Assembly: GCA_963642705.1 (NCBI GenBank)
Contig: CAVIHU010000014.1
Location: forward strand, 1 to 50,599
Direction of reading: 5' to 3'
Source: UBA11524 sp963642705
GTDB taxonomy: Bacteria > Bacillota > Clostridia > Christensenellales > Aristaeellaceae
DNA: 50,599 nt
Made by a program: the position numbers and the translations under genes. A model generated the notes under the pieces. It saw only the letters and a program-made list of their open reading frames with translations, was not told the DNA's origin and did not search any database. Shown one piece after another: positions 24,920 to 32,859 of this stretch (positions are counted from its first letter, which is position 1; every line of letters begins with the position of its first letter).

Positions 24920-25750
24920 TTACTCGAGGTTGCTCAGGACAGGCTCCCACGTCAGCTCAGCGCTGGTGTAGAGAATCAGGCAGTCCACCATGGGCGCGGT
25001 TGCCTCCATGGTCGCACCGCTCATGTGCTCGGAATTGTTCGTCACCAGCTCAATCACGTTTTCGCCCTCGTTCAGGTGCACCTTGGTCGCGATGGTGTGC
25101 TGGGTGAACGGACGCTTCTTGTGCTCGCCGTCCTCCGTCACAGAATACGCGCCGGTCAGACTGACCTCAACATTATACGTTTCGCCGTTCACATCCACAA
25201 AGTACATGTCATCCGTCAGAATGACATCATCGAACTCCGCCGACAGGCTCAGCACGATCGTCACATCGGAAACCTCGCGGTCTGACACGATGTTAAAGGT
25301 CAGGTACGCACCGTCATAATACAGGCAGGAGATGTAATAGCCATTGCTCGCGCCCGCATCGCAGTTGTCCCTGCCGATCAGACCAACGCCGCTGGTGTTG
25401 CCGGAATAGCCGTTGCCCTGACGTCCTTCCAGATCGGTATATTCTGCCTCGAAGACGTAAATCTTGCGCCAGCCTGCGTACAGGCTCGTATCCGCCTCGC
25501 AGCGTCCGTTGAAGCTGAACTTCTGCGTCGCCTCGGCATCTGTATACCAGCCGTTGAACACATACCCCTCACGCACAGGGGCTTCCGGCTCGTCAATCCA
25601 TTCGCCCAGCGTGAATGAGGACGTCGTGTAGATTTCATCGGGGTCGTCTGCATTCAGATAAAAGGTTGCCGTGCCCGTACCGTCTGCCAGGGCATTGCAG
25701 CCAAGAAGCACCAATACAGCCATCAGCAGGCTGAGCCACTTCTTCATCAT
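24920..25750 (-). CDS. Surface lipoprotein with InlB-type repeat and CBM6/35-like module
   Basis: The lipoprotein starts with a signal peptide and lipobox LLGC. Residues about 45-95 read like a Listeria-Bacteroides/InlB B-repeat (YVFNGWYTDAEATQKFSF, ending LYAGW). From about 98, VFEAEYTDLEG starts a beta-rich module of CBM6/35 type, which binds sugar chains or ends (HLNEGENVIELV is typical). AAGGAG with the best spacing favours the ATG at 25750 over 25756. It likely delivers carbohydrate binding next to the GH3 enzymes. Confidence 0.75.
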   Translation of the reverse strand: MMKKWLSLLMAVLVLLGCNALADGTGTATFYLNADDPDEIYTTSSFTLGEWIDEPEAPVREGYVFNGWYTDAEATQKFSFNGRCEADTSLYAGWRKIYVFEAEYTDLEGRQGNGYSGNTSGVGLIGRDNCDAGASNGYYISCLYYDGAYLTFNIVSDREVSDVTIVLSLSAEFDDVILTDDMYFVDVNGETYNVEVSLTGAYSVTEDGEHKKRPFTQHTIATKVHLNEGENVIELVTNNSEHMSGATMEATAPMVDCLILYTSAELTWEPVLSNLE

Positions 25751-25780
25751 ATTCATTTCTCCTTGTCATTCCGGGATTCA

Positions 25781-25825
25781 AAAGGGGTGTTGACTGCGCA
25801 AGAACTCCCTGCACAGCCAACACCG
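25781..25825 (-). terminator. Terminator between the large GH3 gene and the lipoprotein gene
   Basis: On the minus strand a long imperfect stem (25825-25811 with 25801-25787: GGTGTTGGCTGTGCA against TGCGCAGTCAACACC) is followed by CCTTTTG. The short T-run suggests partial read-through into the lipoprotein gene. Confidence 0.75.
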
Positions 25826-25832
25826 ATTGTTA

Positions 25833-28800
25833 TTACTCACCTACGACAATCGTCGCGCTGCAGGTGTAGGCAGAAACAGACTGCTGCATGCCAAACCACG
25901 AGCGAACCTCGGTCATGGCATTCACACGCAGCGTAATCGGGAATTCACCGGCCTGCGTCGGCGTGCCCTTGATGGTGCCGTCCTCAGCCAGTTCAAGACC
26001 TTCCGGCAGCTGACCGTCAGCCAGCTCGTAGGTCACAGCGGTGTAGCCTGCTTCGGTGCTGATCTTGTCGGACACAAGCGCCGTACGGAATGCCTTGCCG
26101 ACAACCGCGCTGTCCAGCGCATCGCCGTCCACATAGAATGAAGAGGCCACGTTGATGGTATATTCTGCGCTCCTGGTAATCCACTGGTCGATGGTCGCGG
26201 TCACCTCGAAGTTGTACGTTCCGGCGCCGGTCGCCCTGCCGGAGAGCCTGCCGTCTGTGGAAAGCGTGATGCCGTCCGGCAGCTCGCCGTTCGTAATGGT
26301 GTAGGAAGCCATGGAGATGCCAAGGTCATCCGCGGAAATGGCGATGGAAGCATCCAACGCGTCCGCCTGAACCGCGTCAATCGCAGCAGGCTGCATTTCG
26401 AGGAGCGTGAAGCCATTCTGGTTGGCCGCGCTGTTGACCTCTTCAAACAGCAGACAGATTGCGAACTGACGCGCATAGTAGTACTGAACGTCATTCTCCA
26501 CGCCGTCGATGGTCACGCCACCCTTGCCGTTGCGCAAGGTCGCGTCCCATTCGCCGGAAACCGTGGTAGAACCGCCCAGAGACAGCTGGATGCAGCCGGT
26601 ACGGATCATGTAATCGCCGGTGGTGCACTGTGCAACGCCCATGTAGCCGTCAGTCAGGAACACGCCGTTCCAATCCCACTGCTCATCGCAGAGCTTGACA
26701 AGGAAATCGTAGTTGACTGCCGTCGGGATGCCGCTGATGCGGGCGAATGCGCACATTGCCGCTGCCGCGCCGCCTTCCTGCATCGCCATCTGGAAGACCT
26801 TCAGGTTGCCCTCGCGCATTGCCTGTTCAGATGCCCAGCTGCAGTTGTTCATGCCGTCGCGGCTGGTCTCCTGGTCGTTGAATGCAAAGTGCTTGATATA
26901 CGTCTTCAGGCCGCGGGATTCAGCACCGGAAACAACAGCCGCCGCCATGTAGCCGCCCTGAAGACCGTCCTGAGAATAATATTCGTTGTTGCGTCCGCTG
27001 AAGGGAGAACGATGCGTATCCATGCCCGGACCCCACCAGCCGTTGACGCCCTTAAACATCGCCATGTCGCCCACGATGACGCCCTGCTTATAGCCGAGAT
27101 CCGTGTTCCATGTGGAAGCGACTGTGGTTTCATCGCACCAGCTGTGCGTGCTGCTCAGGTTGTTTGGACTGTCAGCCTCGATGCCGGCCACCTTGCCGAT
27201 GGAGGGAATGGTCGAGGTGCTGTGACCGCCTGTCTCAACGATGGTGTCAATCTCCGCATAGGAGAGCTGGTTCATGAAAATCTGCCAGGCCTCGTCGCCG
27301 GTCTTGCCATCGAACACAGCGATTGCCGTGTAATGCTCCGCATTCGGGTCAGACGTCTGCAGGGTGTAGGAGTCGTCGTAGGGATCAATGCCTGCCATAT
27401 CCTTAAGCAGGATTTCGTTGCGTTCGGCAGCGGTTTCAACCTGCGTCCAGTCGTCAGGAATCGTCACATCCGCCCACGGCAGATTGTCATCAGAATAGGT
27501 GTATTCTGTCTTCTTGCTCTGGCTTTCGTTCCAGCCGAAGGTGTTCCAGTAGACCCAGTTGGCAAGAACGTCATTCTTGAGCGTCAGGTCGCCGTCCGTC
27601 GGGGGCTGCGGGAAGGTGCCGTCGAAGTCCGCGCGGCTCATAAGCTTCATCGCAGACGTGCCATCAGCTGCGTATTCCGCCGTACGGACGGAGTTGCTGT
27701 ACAGGGCATATTCACCCTCGGTCGCATTGGTGTACTCGCCGATTTCGGTCGAGAACAGGTTCTCCACCAGCTGATGACTGTAGTCATCCAGCTTCAATGC
27801 TGCGCCGCTCGCAAGCGTGAAGCTCTTCTGGTCGTATGCGTCGGTGGTGTCGGCGAGATCGGTCGCGAGGTCGTAGTGAGAACTGCTCGTTGCGCGGATG
27901 ACGTACTCGCCGTCCTCCAGCACGTAGCCGCCGTTTTCGACCATGCCGCTGATGTTCTTGTAGTCATAGGAAGCGAAATCCTGCACGTTGACGGTAACAA
28001 GCACGGTTTCGCTCGCACCCGCTTCAAGCAGGCTGCTCTTGGCATAGCCTGCCAGCACCACATGGGACTTCTCCACGCCGCCCTGCTTATAGGGAGCGGT
28101 CACGTAGATTTCAACGACTTCCTTGCCTGCCGTATCACCCTCGTTCTTCACGGTCACGGGGATGTAGAGCTTTTCGACCTGTGCGGGGCTGTCCGCATCC
28201 GATGCGAAAAGCGCGGAATCAACAGTATCCGCCAGCGCAGCCGTGCAGGCAGCATCGGTGTATACGCCCTGAATGTTCAGGCTGAACTGCGTGTAACTCA
28301 GGCCGTAGCCGAACGGATAGAGGACGTTCTCGCTCCACCACCTGTTGGCGGCGGCAATCTTTTCCTCCTCGGTCGCGCCTTCCGCTGCGGATGCGGCAGT
28401 GTTGCCCAGATAGGTCTCATAGTAGTAGGTTTCGTAGTACTTGTAGCCGGAATAGATATCCTCTTCATAGTCTACGAAATAATAGCCGGGGTCAGACGGA
28501 CCAGTCTGTCCAGCACCGGTCGGCTCGCCGTCTTCATTCCTGTAGATGTTGGAGCTGCCGGTCTGGCTGTTGTCACCGAAGTTGTACCATGTCGGGTCGG
28601 CAGAGAAATCAACCGTCCACTCATCGACCAGATGGCCGGAGGGATTGACTTTGCCGCTGAGGATTTCACCGACGGCCACGTGACCGGTTTCGCCGGGACG
28701 CTCCATGAGCAGAATCGCGTTGATGTGCTCGTCCTGCTCAAGGTTGTACATTTCCATGGCGTTGGCGGTGTTCAACACAACGATGACCTTGTCGAACTTG

Positions 28801-29495
28801 CTTTCAACGTACTCCAGCAGCGCCTCCTCGGAATCGGTCAGCTGCTGAAAATGCTTATACTCCGTGTCGCTCGAATCATCATAGACGAACTTGCCGTCCA
28901 CCCAGGAGCCGGTTGCCAGCGCCTTATGAACGAAAGCAGCCGGCTTGGTGCCGTAGAGGTTGTCTTCCACTTCCTGAATAATACGGGCGTTATCCGCGCC
29001 CTCACCGCCGTTACGGCAGAATACAACGACTGCCGCGCCGTTGTACACATCCAACGAGTTTTCGACCTCGCGGCTGAAGTCCGTCGTTTCGTTGCCGATG
29101 GACGTGCCGATGGACGCGTAATAGCGCACGAGCGCGGGGTTGACGTTGAATCCGGCGAGCTGCAGGCTCTCGGCGATCGTGCCGCTGGCGTTGGTGCTGT
29201 CCTCGCGGATGCTGGTCAGATTATCCGACGCAACACCGAACACGCTGACCCATTCCTTGCCGGTCAGCGGAAGCGTGCCGTCATTCTTGAGCAGCACATT
29301 GCCCTCGCGGGAGAGTTCTTTGTTCAGCTCATCCGCCGCGGCCTCGGCCTCTTCATACGATGCATAATCGTTGAAGTACTTGCCGTCAACCAGCGTGCCT
29401 GCGCTGGCGGTCGTCAGCGTACCAAAGCAGAGCGTTGCTGCCAGCGCGGTGCTGAGCAGCCCCTTCAGCATGGGACGCCATCCTGATGTTGTCAT
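25833..29495 (-). CDS. Exported large GH3 glycosidase with swapped domains and two C-terminal Ig-like domains
   Basis: The 1220 residues start with a signal peptide (cleavage after ASA). The GH3 C-terminal domain comes first (about 55-420), then a fibronectin-III-like part and the TIM barrel with the candidate nucleophile in WNGVFLTDGYMG. Two putative-Ig (He_PIG) domains follow, recognised by GELPDGITLSTDGRLSG and GQLPEGLELAEDGTIKG. GGAGG and an open reading frame support the ATG at 29495. It has no membrane anchor, unlike the second GH3 gene, so it may be released or held by the Ig-like domains. It is the first gene after a LytTR-type operator. Confidence 0.9.
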   Translation of the reverse strand: MTTSGWRPMLKGLLSTALAATLCFGTLTTASAGTLVDGKYFNDYASYEEAEAAADELNKELSREGNVLLKNDGTLPLTGKEWVSVFGVASDNLTSIREDSTNASGTIAESLQLAGFNVNPALVRYYASIGTSIGNETTDFSREVENSLDVYNGAAVVVFCRNGGEGADNARIIQEVEDNLYGTKPAAFVHKALATGSWVDGKFVYDDSSDTEYKHFQQLTDSEEALLEYVESKFDKVIVVLNTANAMEMYNLEQDEHINAILLMERPGETGHVAVGEILSGKVNPSGHLVDEWTVDFSADPTWYNFGDNSQTGSSNIYRNEDGEPTGAGQTGPSDPGYYFVDYEEDIYSGYKYYETYYYETYLGNTAASAAEGATEEEKIAAANRWWSENVLYPFGYGLSYTQFSLNIQGVYTDAACTAALADTVDSALFASDADSPAQVEKLYIPVTVKNEGDTAGKEVVEIYVTAPYKQGGVEKSHVVLAGYAKSSLLEAGASETVLVTVNVQDFASYDYKNISGMVENGGYVLEDGEYVIRATSSSHYDLATDLADTTDAYDQKSFTLASGAALKLDDYSHQLVENLFSTEIGEYTNATEGEYALYSNSVRTAEYAADGTSAMKLMSRADFDGTFPQPPTDGDLTLKNDVLANWVYWNTFGWNESQSKKTEYTYSDDNLPWADVTIPDDWTQVETAAERNEILLKDMAGIDPYDDSYTLQTSDPNAEHYTAIAVFDGKTGDEAWQIFMNQLSYAEIDTIVETGGHSTSTIPSIGKVAGIEADSPNNLSSTHSWCDETTVASTWNTDLGYKQGVIVGDMAMFKGVNGWWGPGMDTHRSPFSGRNNEYYSQDGLQGGYMAAAVVSGAESRGLKTYIKHFAFNDQETSRDGMNNCSWASEQAMREGNLKVFQMAMQEGGAAAAMCAFARISGIPTAVNYDFLVKLCDEQWDWNGVFLTDGYMGVAQCTTGDYMIRTGCIQLSLGGSTTVSGEWDATLRNGKGGVTIDGVENDVQYYYARQFAICLLFEEVNSAANQNGFTLLEMQPAAIDAVQADALDASIAISADDLGISMASYTITNGELPDGITLSTDGRLSGRATGAGTYNFEVTATIDQWITRSAEYTINVASSFYVDGDALDSAVVGKAFRTALVSDKISTEAGYTAVTYELADGQLPEGLELAEDGTIKGTPTQAGEFPITLRVNAMTEVRSWFGMQQSVSAYTCSATIVVGE

Positions 29496-29551
29496 AGGGG
29501 TACCTCCTTTTTTTCACTGCCGAATTAATGATTCAGTAGCAACTTGGAGAT

Positions 29552-29621
29552 ACTATACATCAGAAATGGCCGATTTTTATCCATCTGTGACAAACTGCAC
29601 CCTTGGCGGGACAATTTGCAC
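29552..29621 (-). promoter_or_regulatory. Candidate LytTR-activated promoter with a 21-bp-spaced direct repeat
   Basis: On the minus strand, GTGCAAATTGTC (29621-29610) and GTGCAGTTTGTC (29600-29589) are direct repeats with a 21-bp period, the spacing known for AgrA/LytTR double sites. The -10 TATAGT is at 29557-29552 and the expected -35 (29580-29575, ATAAAA) is poor, as in activator-dependent promoters. The proximal repeat ends 8 bp from the -35. Assignment to the neighbouring LytTR regulator is an inference. Confidence 0.65.
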
Positions 29622-29628
29622 CGAGCTG

Positions 29629-30882
29629 TCATTCAACAGGGAATACAATGGCAAGGCGGACAATCGCATCCTCCTGCGAGAATTTCATTTTTCCATGATA
29701 CTTGTCCACCACATAGTGAATGCCCTTCATGCCGATGCCGTGGTTCATTTTGTCAGGCTTTGTCGTTTCCATCCTGTCGAAATCAACCGGATAATTGCAG
29801 TAATTCTCCGCATTCACAAGCACCATTTCGCCGTTTTTGACGATGCGCAGGCTAATCATGCGGTTATCCTTCTCTTCTTCTTTCATTTCGCTCTCGATGG
29901 CATTGTCAAGGATGTTGTTGAGCAGTGAGAACACGTCAACCGCCTCCATGAACGCCATCTGCGCGCCATCGACAATGTAGCTGAAGCGGATGCTATTGAT
30001 TTCGCACATCAGTCCCTTTTCCATCAGAACGGCGTCAACAGTCGCGTTGCCTGTATTCGCCATGCTGGCGTATATCTGCATCGTGCGCTTCAATCCGTCC
30101 AGCTTGTGGGATTCCTCAGCGCTCATGCTTTCCTGAACCGTGCGAATCTGGCTGCGGATGTTATGCAGCTTCACGCCCATCATTTCCACTGCCTGCTTGG
30201 ACAGCTCATGCTGCTCGTGTTGCTGGCTGATAATTAGCTCGAGCGTGCGCTTTTCCTCCTGCATCTTTTCCGCTGCGGAGATGCTGAACTGAATCATCAG
30301 GCAGCTGATGCACGCGAGCGCGTCATACACGTTCATGTACAGTGCGTCCTTCTCACACGTTTCACGGAGGCTGCTCATCACGATGCAGATAACAATCAGC
30401 ACCGTCGAAATCAGTACCTGACGGTGGTCTGCCGTTTCATAGAAGCGGTCGTTCTTCCCCAGAATCAGCAGGTCGATCAGGACAGCCGCAAGCAGATAAT
30501 ACCCCATAGCAGAAAGCAGACTGTAATCCGACGGAATGGCAATAAACTGGTATGCGATGCTGCGTACGGACGAACCGATATGCTGGATAGCATAGCTGCC
30601 GACGGAAACGAACAGGATGCCCGACAGGCGAATTTTCCAGCAAACCGCCGCGGTGGCTGCCGCAAGCAGCCATACAATCGCCCAGTCCAGCACGCACATA
30701 ACCGGCAGAAGCCGCCAAAGCTCCAGTCTCTGATAAAATATTGCCGCCGTGCCGCTGATGACGATTGATGCCGCCAGCAAACCAGCAAAACCGCATTTGC
30801 GCGGTGCGTGCTTTAAATACAAAATTTCTCCGATGAGCAGCTGCACATATACAAGCAAAAGCGGATTGTTCATTGAAAACAT
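29629..30882 (-). CDS. GHKL sensor histidine kinase (AgrC-like)
   Basis: The 417 residues hold about six membrane helices in residues 7-205 (no extracellular sensor domain of size), a helical dimerisation region with the likely phosphoacceptor His240 (KLHNIRSQI), and a GHKL ATPase domain with an N-box (LLNNILDNAIE) and GIGMKG. This is the layout of AgrC-type kinases that sense peptides, but no peptide gene (agrD) or agrB is seen. The ATG at 30882 overlaps the regulator stop by one base (TGATG) and has AGGGGG eight bases before it. Confidence 0.9.
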   Translation of the reverse strand: MFSMNNPLLLVYVQLLIGEILYLKHAPRKCGFAGLLAASIVISGTAAIFYQRLELWRLLPVMCVLDWAIVWLLAAATAAVCWKIRLSGILFVSVGSYAIQHIGSSVRSIAYQFIAIPSDYSLLSAMGYYLLAAVLIDLLILGKNDRFYETADHRQVLISTVLIVICIVMSSLRETCEKDALYMNVYDALACISCLMIQFSISAAEKMQEEKRTLELIISQQHEQHELSKQAVEMMGVKLHNIRSQIRTVQESMSAEESHKLDGLKRTMQIYASMANTGNATVDAVLMEKGLMCEINSIRFSYIVDGAQMAFMEAVDVFSLLNNILDNAIESEMKEEEKDNRMISLRIVKNGEMVLVNAENYCNYPVDFDRMETTKPDKMNHGIGMKGIHYVVDKYHGKMKFSQEDAIVRLAIVFPVE

Positions 30883-31589
30883 CAGCAGCACCCCCTGCTC
30901 AGATAATCAATATACTTGTCCATAAATTCCTTTTTGCGTCCGCGGCTGATTTGTATAATCCGGTCGCCGATGAACAGCTCATTGTCAACGACCTTGCGGA
31001 CGTGCGAGAGGTTGATCAGCATGCCGGCATTGCACATGGCAAAGCACGAATGTCCGAATTTCTCCTGCACCGACCGCATGGTAGAGCGCTCGCGATATAC
31101 TTCCTTCTCCGTGTGATAGGCGACATAATTCCGTTCGCTCTCCGCATACAGGATTTTCTGAAACGGCAGACGCACGACGCTCGTTTCGTTATGCACCACA
31201 ATTTCGCCGTGCTCGCGCCGTGCGCAGAAGGACAGCGCCTTCTTGAGCTTCTGGCAGAACACGGCATACGACATCGGCTTGATGACATAATCAATTGCGT
31301 TGACTTCATAGCCGTTGATGGCATATTGCGAATAGTTCGTCAGGAAAACGATGGATACCGTGTCATCGAACTCGCGGATGCGCTTTGCCGTCGCGATGCC
31401 GTCCATCAGCGGCATTTCCACATCGAGAAACACCACATCGCCGTCACCGCCGTAGTCGCTGACAAAATTCATGCCATCGCTCGATGCCAGCGTTTCGATA
31501 TTCTCGCCGCTTTCCCGAGCATATCGGGCGATGTATCCCTGCAGCTGCTCCCTGCACTGTGCGTCATCATCGACAATCCCGATTTTCAA
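30882..31589 (-). CDS. LytTR-family response regulator (AgrA-like)
   Basis: The 235-residue regulator has a receiver domain with acceptor Asp56 (VVFLDVEMP) and a C-terminal LytTR DNA-binding domain (ending KEFMDKYIDYLS). The start is a TTG at 31589, chosen because GGAGGAGG lies seven bases upstream and the frame begins MKIGIVDDD; the frame further upstream (to 31634) has no good site. It is the first gene of the two-component pair and probably controls the GH3 block through the 21-bp repeat. Confidence 0.9.
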   Translation of the reverse strand: MKIGIVDDDAQCREQLQGYIARYARESGENIETLASSDGMNFVSDYGGDGDVVFLDVEMPLMDGIATAKRIREFDDTVSIVFLTNYSQYAINGYEVNAIDYVIKPMSYAVFCQKLKKALSFCARREHGEIVVHNETSVVRLPFQKILYAESERNYVAYHTEKEVYRERSTMRSVQEKFGHSCFAMCNAGMLINLSHVRKVVDNELFIGDRIIQISRGRKKEFMDKYIDYLSRGCC

Positions 31590-31684
31590 GCGTTTCCCTC
31601 CTCCGAACCATTTCAGGCATAATTCAGCAATCATTTCTATATTATTGCATATAATCTTGTGGAACTTTACCGATATTCCTTTCT

Positions 31685-31713
31685 ACTATACCATCCCTTC
31701 CAGCGAAAAGCAA
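31685..31713 (-). promoter_or_regulatory. Promoter candidate for the two-component operon
   Basis: On the minus strand, TTGCTT (31713-31708) and TATAGT (31690-31685) have a 17-base spacer, about 95 bases upstream of the regulator start. Confidence 0.55.
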
Positions 31714-31756
31714 GAGGAATGCGCGATTGTCTTGCATAACGCCGCAATCAATCAAA

Positions 31757-31787
31757 CAGGCATGCACGTTTGACTGATGCATGCCTG
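31757..31787. repeat. Perfect inverted repeat upstream of the two-component operon
   Basis: CAGGCATGCA (31757-31766) and TGCATGCCTG (31778-31787) are perfect complements with an 11-base loop. It could be a second terminator on the minus strand (followed by a T-rich, broken tail TTTGATTGATTG) or an operator next to the promoter at 31685-31713. The rest of 31590-31828 shows no gene. Confidence 0.5.
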
Positions 31788-31828
31788 CTGATGATGCGAT
31801 AAGGCTGATGTTGTGCAGCCTGCCGGAC

Positions 31829-31858
31829 AAAAAAGCCCGACGCCTGGCATCGTGCCGG
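31829..31858 (-). terminator. Terminator of the type VII-like operon
   Basis: On the minus strand a GC-rich imperfect stem (CCCG and ACG paired with CGT and CGGG) is followed by GC and a run of six T. It lies 43 bases after the stop of the last gene of the secretion operon. Confidence 0.75.
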
Positions 31859-31900
31859 GTATCGGATTTTCCTGATGGGGGTTGCGATTAACGTGTTTAC

Positions 31901-32338
31901 TTACTGGCAGGGATCCTCTATGCTTTCTATGCTTTCCAACTCAATCCGAATCAGCTTATAGCCATGATCCTCATAGATTCTCAGCACGCCGACCGCACGC
32001 ACATAGGCTTCCGCCTCGGGATAGACGGCATCCTCTGTCAGCCAGACCACTTCCATCCCCTCGCGCATCATGCCGTCATCGCAGCAGCTTTCATGCCAGT
32101 GGTAGACGTAGTAGTAGCTGTCGCGCTCCAGCTCGGGCGCATCGCCGACATAGAGGTATCCTTCAATGAGCACCGTCTGCCCAAGAAGCGATATGTGCTT
32201 GGTGTAGAATTCCTCCAGGCAGTCATGGAAATCCTCACAGCCGGTAATGCAGAATGCCGGCTCCTCTGCCATGCAGATGCCTTCACAGGCAAGAACTGCC
32301 GCAAGCAGGAGAACAATCAGCCTGATGAAGCGCTTCAA
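31901..32338 (-). CDS. Small exported cysteine-rich protein, last gene of the secretion operon
   Basis: This 145-residue protein has a signal peptide (RFIRLIVLLLAAVLA). The mature part contains several cysteines, including SCCDD, and a beta-rich core (YVRAVGVLRIYEDHGYKLIRI). The pattern CC-acidic followed by a VxAxGxL strand reminds me of the C-terminal domain of DUF1980/YcgQ proteins, but this is weak. Its ATG overlaps the thioredoxin-like gene end (ATGA). Function unknown; it may be an extracellular partner of that oxidoreductase. Confidence 0.6.
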   Translation of the reverse strand: MKRFIRLIVLLLAAVLACEGICMAEEPAFCITGCEDFHDCLEEFYTKHISLLGQTVLIEGYLYVGDAPELERDSYYYVYHWHESCCDDGMMREGMEVVWLTEDAVYPEAEAYVRAVGVLRIYEDHGYKLIRIELESIESIEDPCQ

Positions 32339-32859
32339 TTTCGATTCCTTCCTTCGTCAATGTACGGTGTCTGCCTGCCTTCGCCGAAAAGCAGAAGGGT
32401 CAGGAAGCTGTTCTTGATCTCTACTGAACCGCACAGATAGTTTTCGCCGATAATCAGCGTCGGAACAAGCTGGCGCTCCTCGGGAATGCCCTTGCTTTCA
32501 TAGTATGCCTGAATGACGGCGCCCTCGTCCGGATCCGATTTATTCAGCGCAACGAGCCTGATTTTGCTTTTGCTGCCATCCGCCAGCGTGATTTCCTCCG
32601 GCAGCCCGGCAATGATCATATCCGCGCGTTCCGAGCAATACCTGCAGGTCGGCCGATAGAAGTAGTAAACCAGCGAATCGCCGACATCCACGTCCGCATC
32701 AATGCTTGTATTGCTTTGGGGGTGATAATCCTCCGTCTCCCCCTCGGCAGGGGCTGAACCCATGAACGAATTCAGTCCCTGCTCCGCAAATGCATTCGCT
32801 GTAAGGAGGATCACAAGTAACATCCACAGGGCAATGTGCTTCCCTCGTCCCATCGTCAT
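32335..32859 (-). CDS. Exported thioredoxin/glutaredoxin-like protein
   Basis: The 174 residues start with a signal peptide or anchor (ALWMLLVILLTANAFA). A thioredoxin-like fold follows: TCRYC with Cys72 and Cys75 is the redox pair, and LVPTLIIG carries the cis-proline (Pro133). Such proteins make, reduce or shuffle disulfides outside the membrane. It overlaps the genes on both sides by four bases and so is tied to the secretion operon. Its client could be the Trp-rich exported protein or the last gene product, both of which have exported cysteines. Confidence 0.8.
   Translation of the reverse strand: MTMGRGKHIALWMLLVILLTANAFAEQGLNSFMGSAPAEGETEDYHPQSNTSIDADVDVGDSLVYYFYRPTCRYCSERADMIIAGLPEEITLADGSKSKIRLVALNKSDPDEGAVIQAYYESKGIPEERQLVPTLIIGENYLCGSVEIKNSFLTLLLFGEGRQTPYIDEGRNRN

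Noticed and set aside
26889..29486. An 865-codon open frame on the plus strand opposite the large GH3 gene
   Set aside because: It is antisense to a clearly coding GH3 gene, rich in His, Arg and Val as expected from reversed codons, and has no ribosome binding site.
31590..31830. Short minus-strand frame of 62 codons
   Set aside because: It lacks a binding site and covers inverted repeats and a promoter, so it is unlikely to be a gene.
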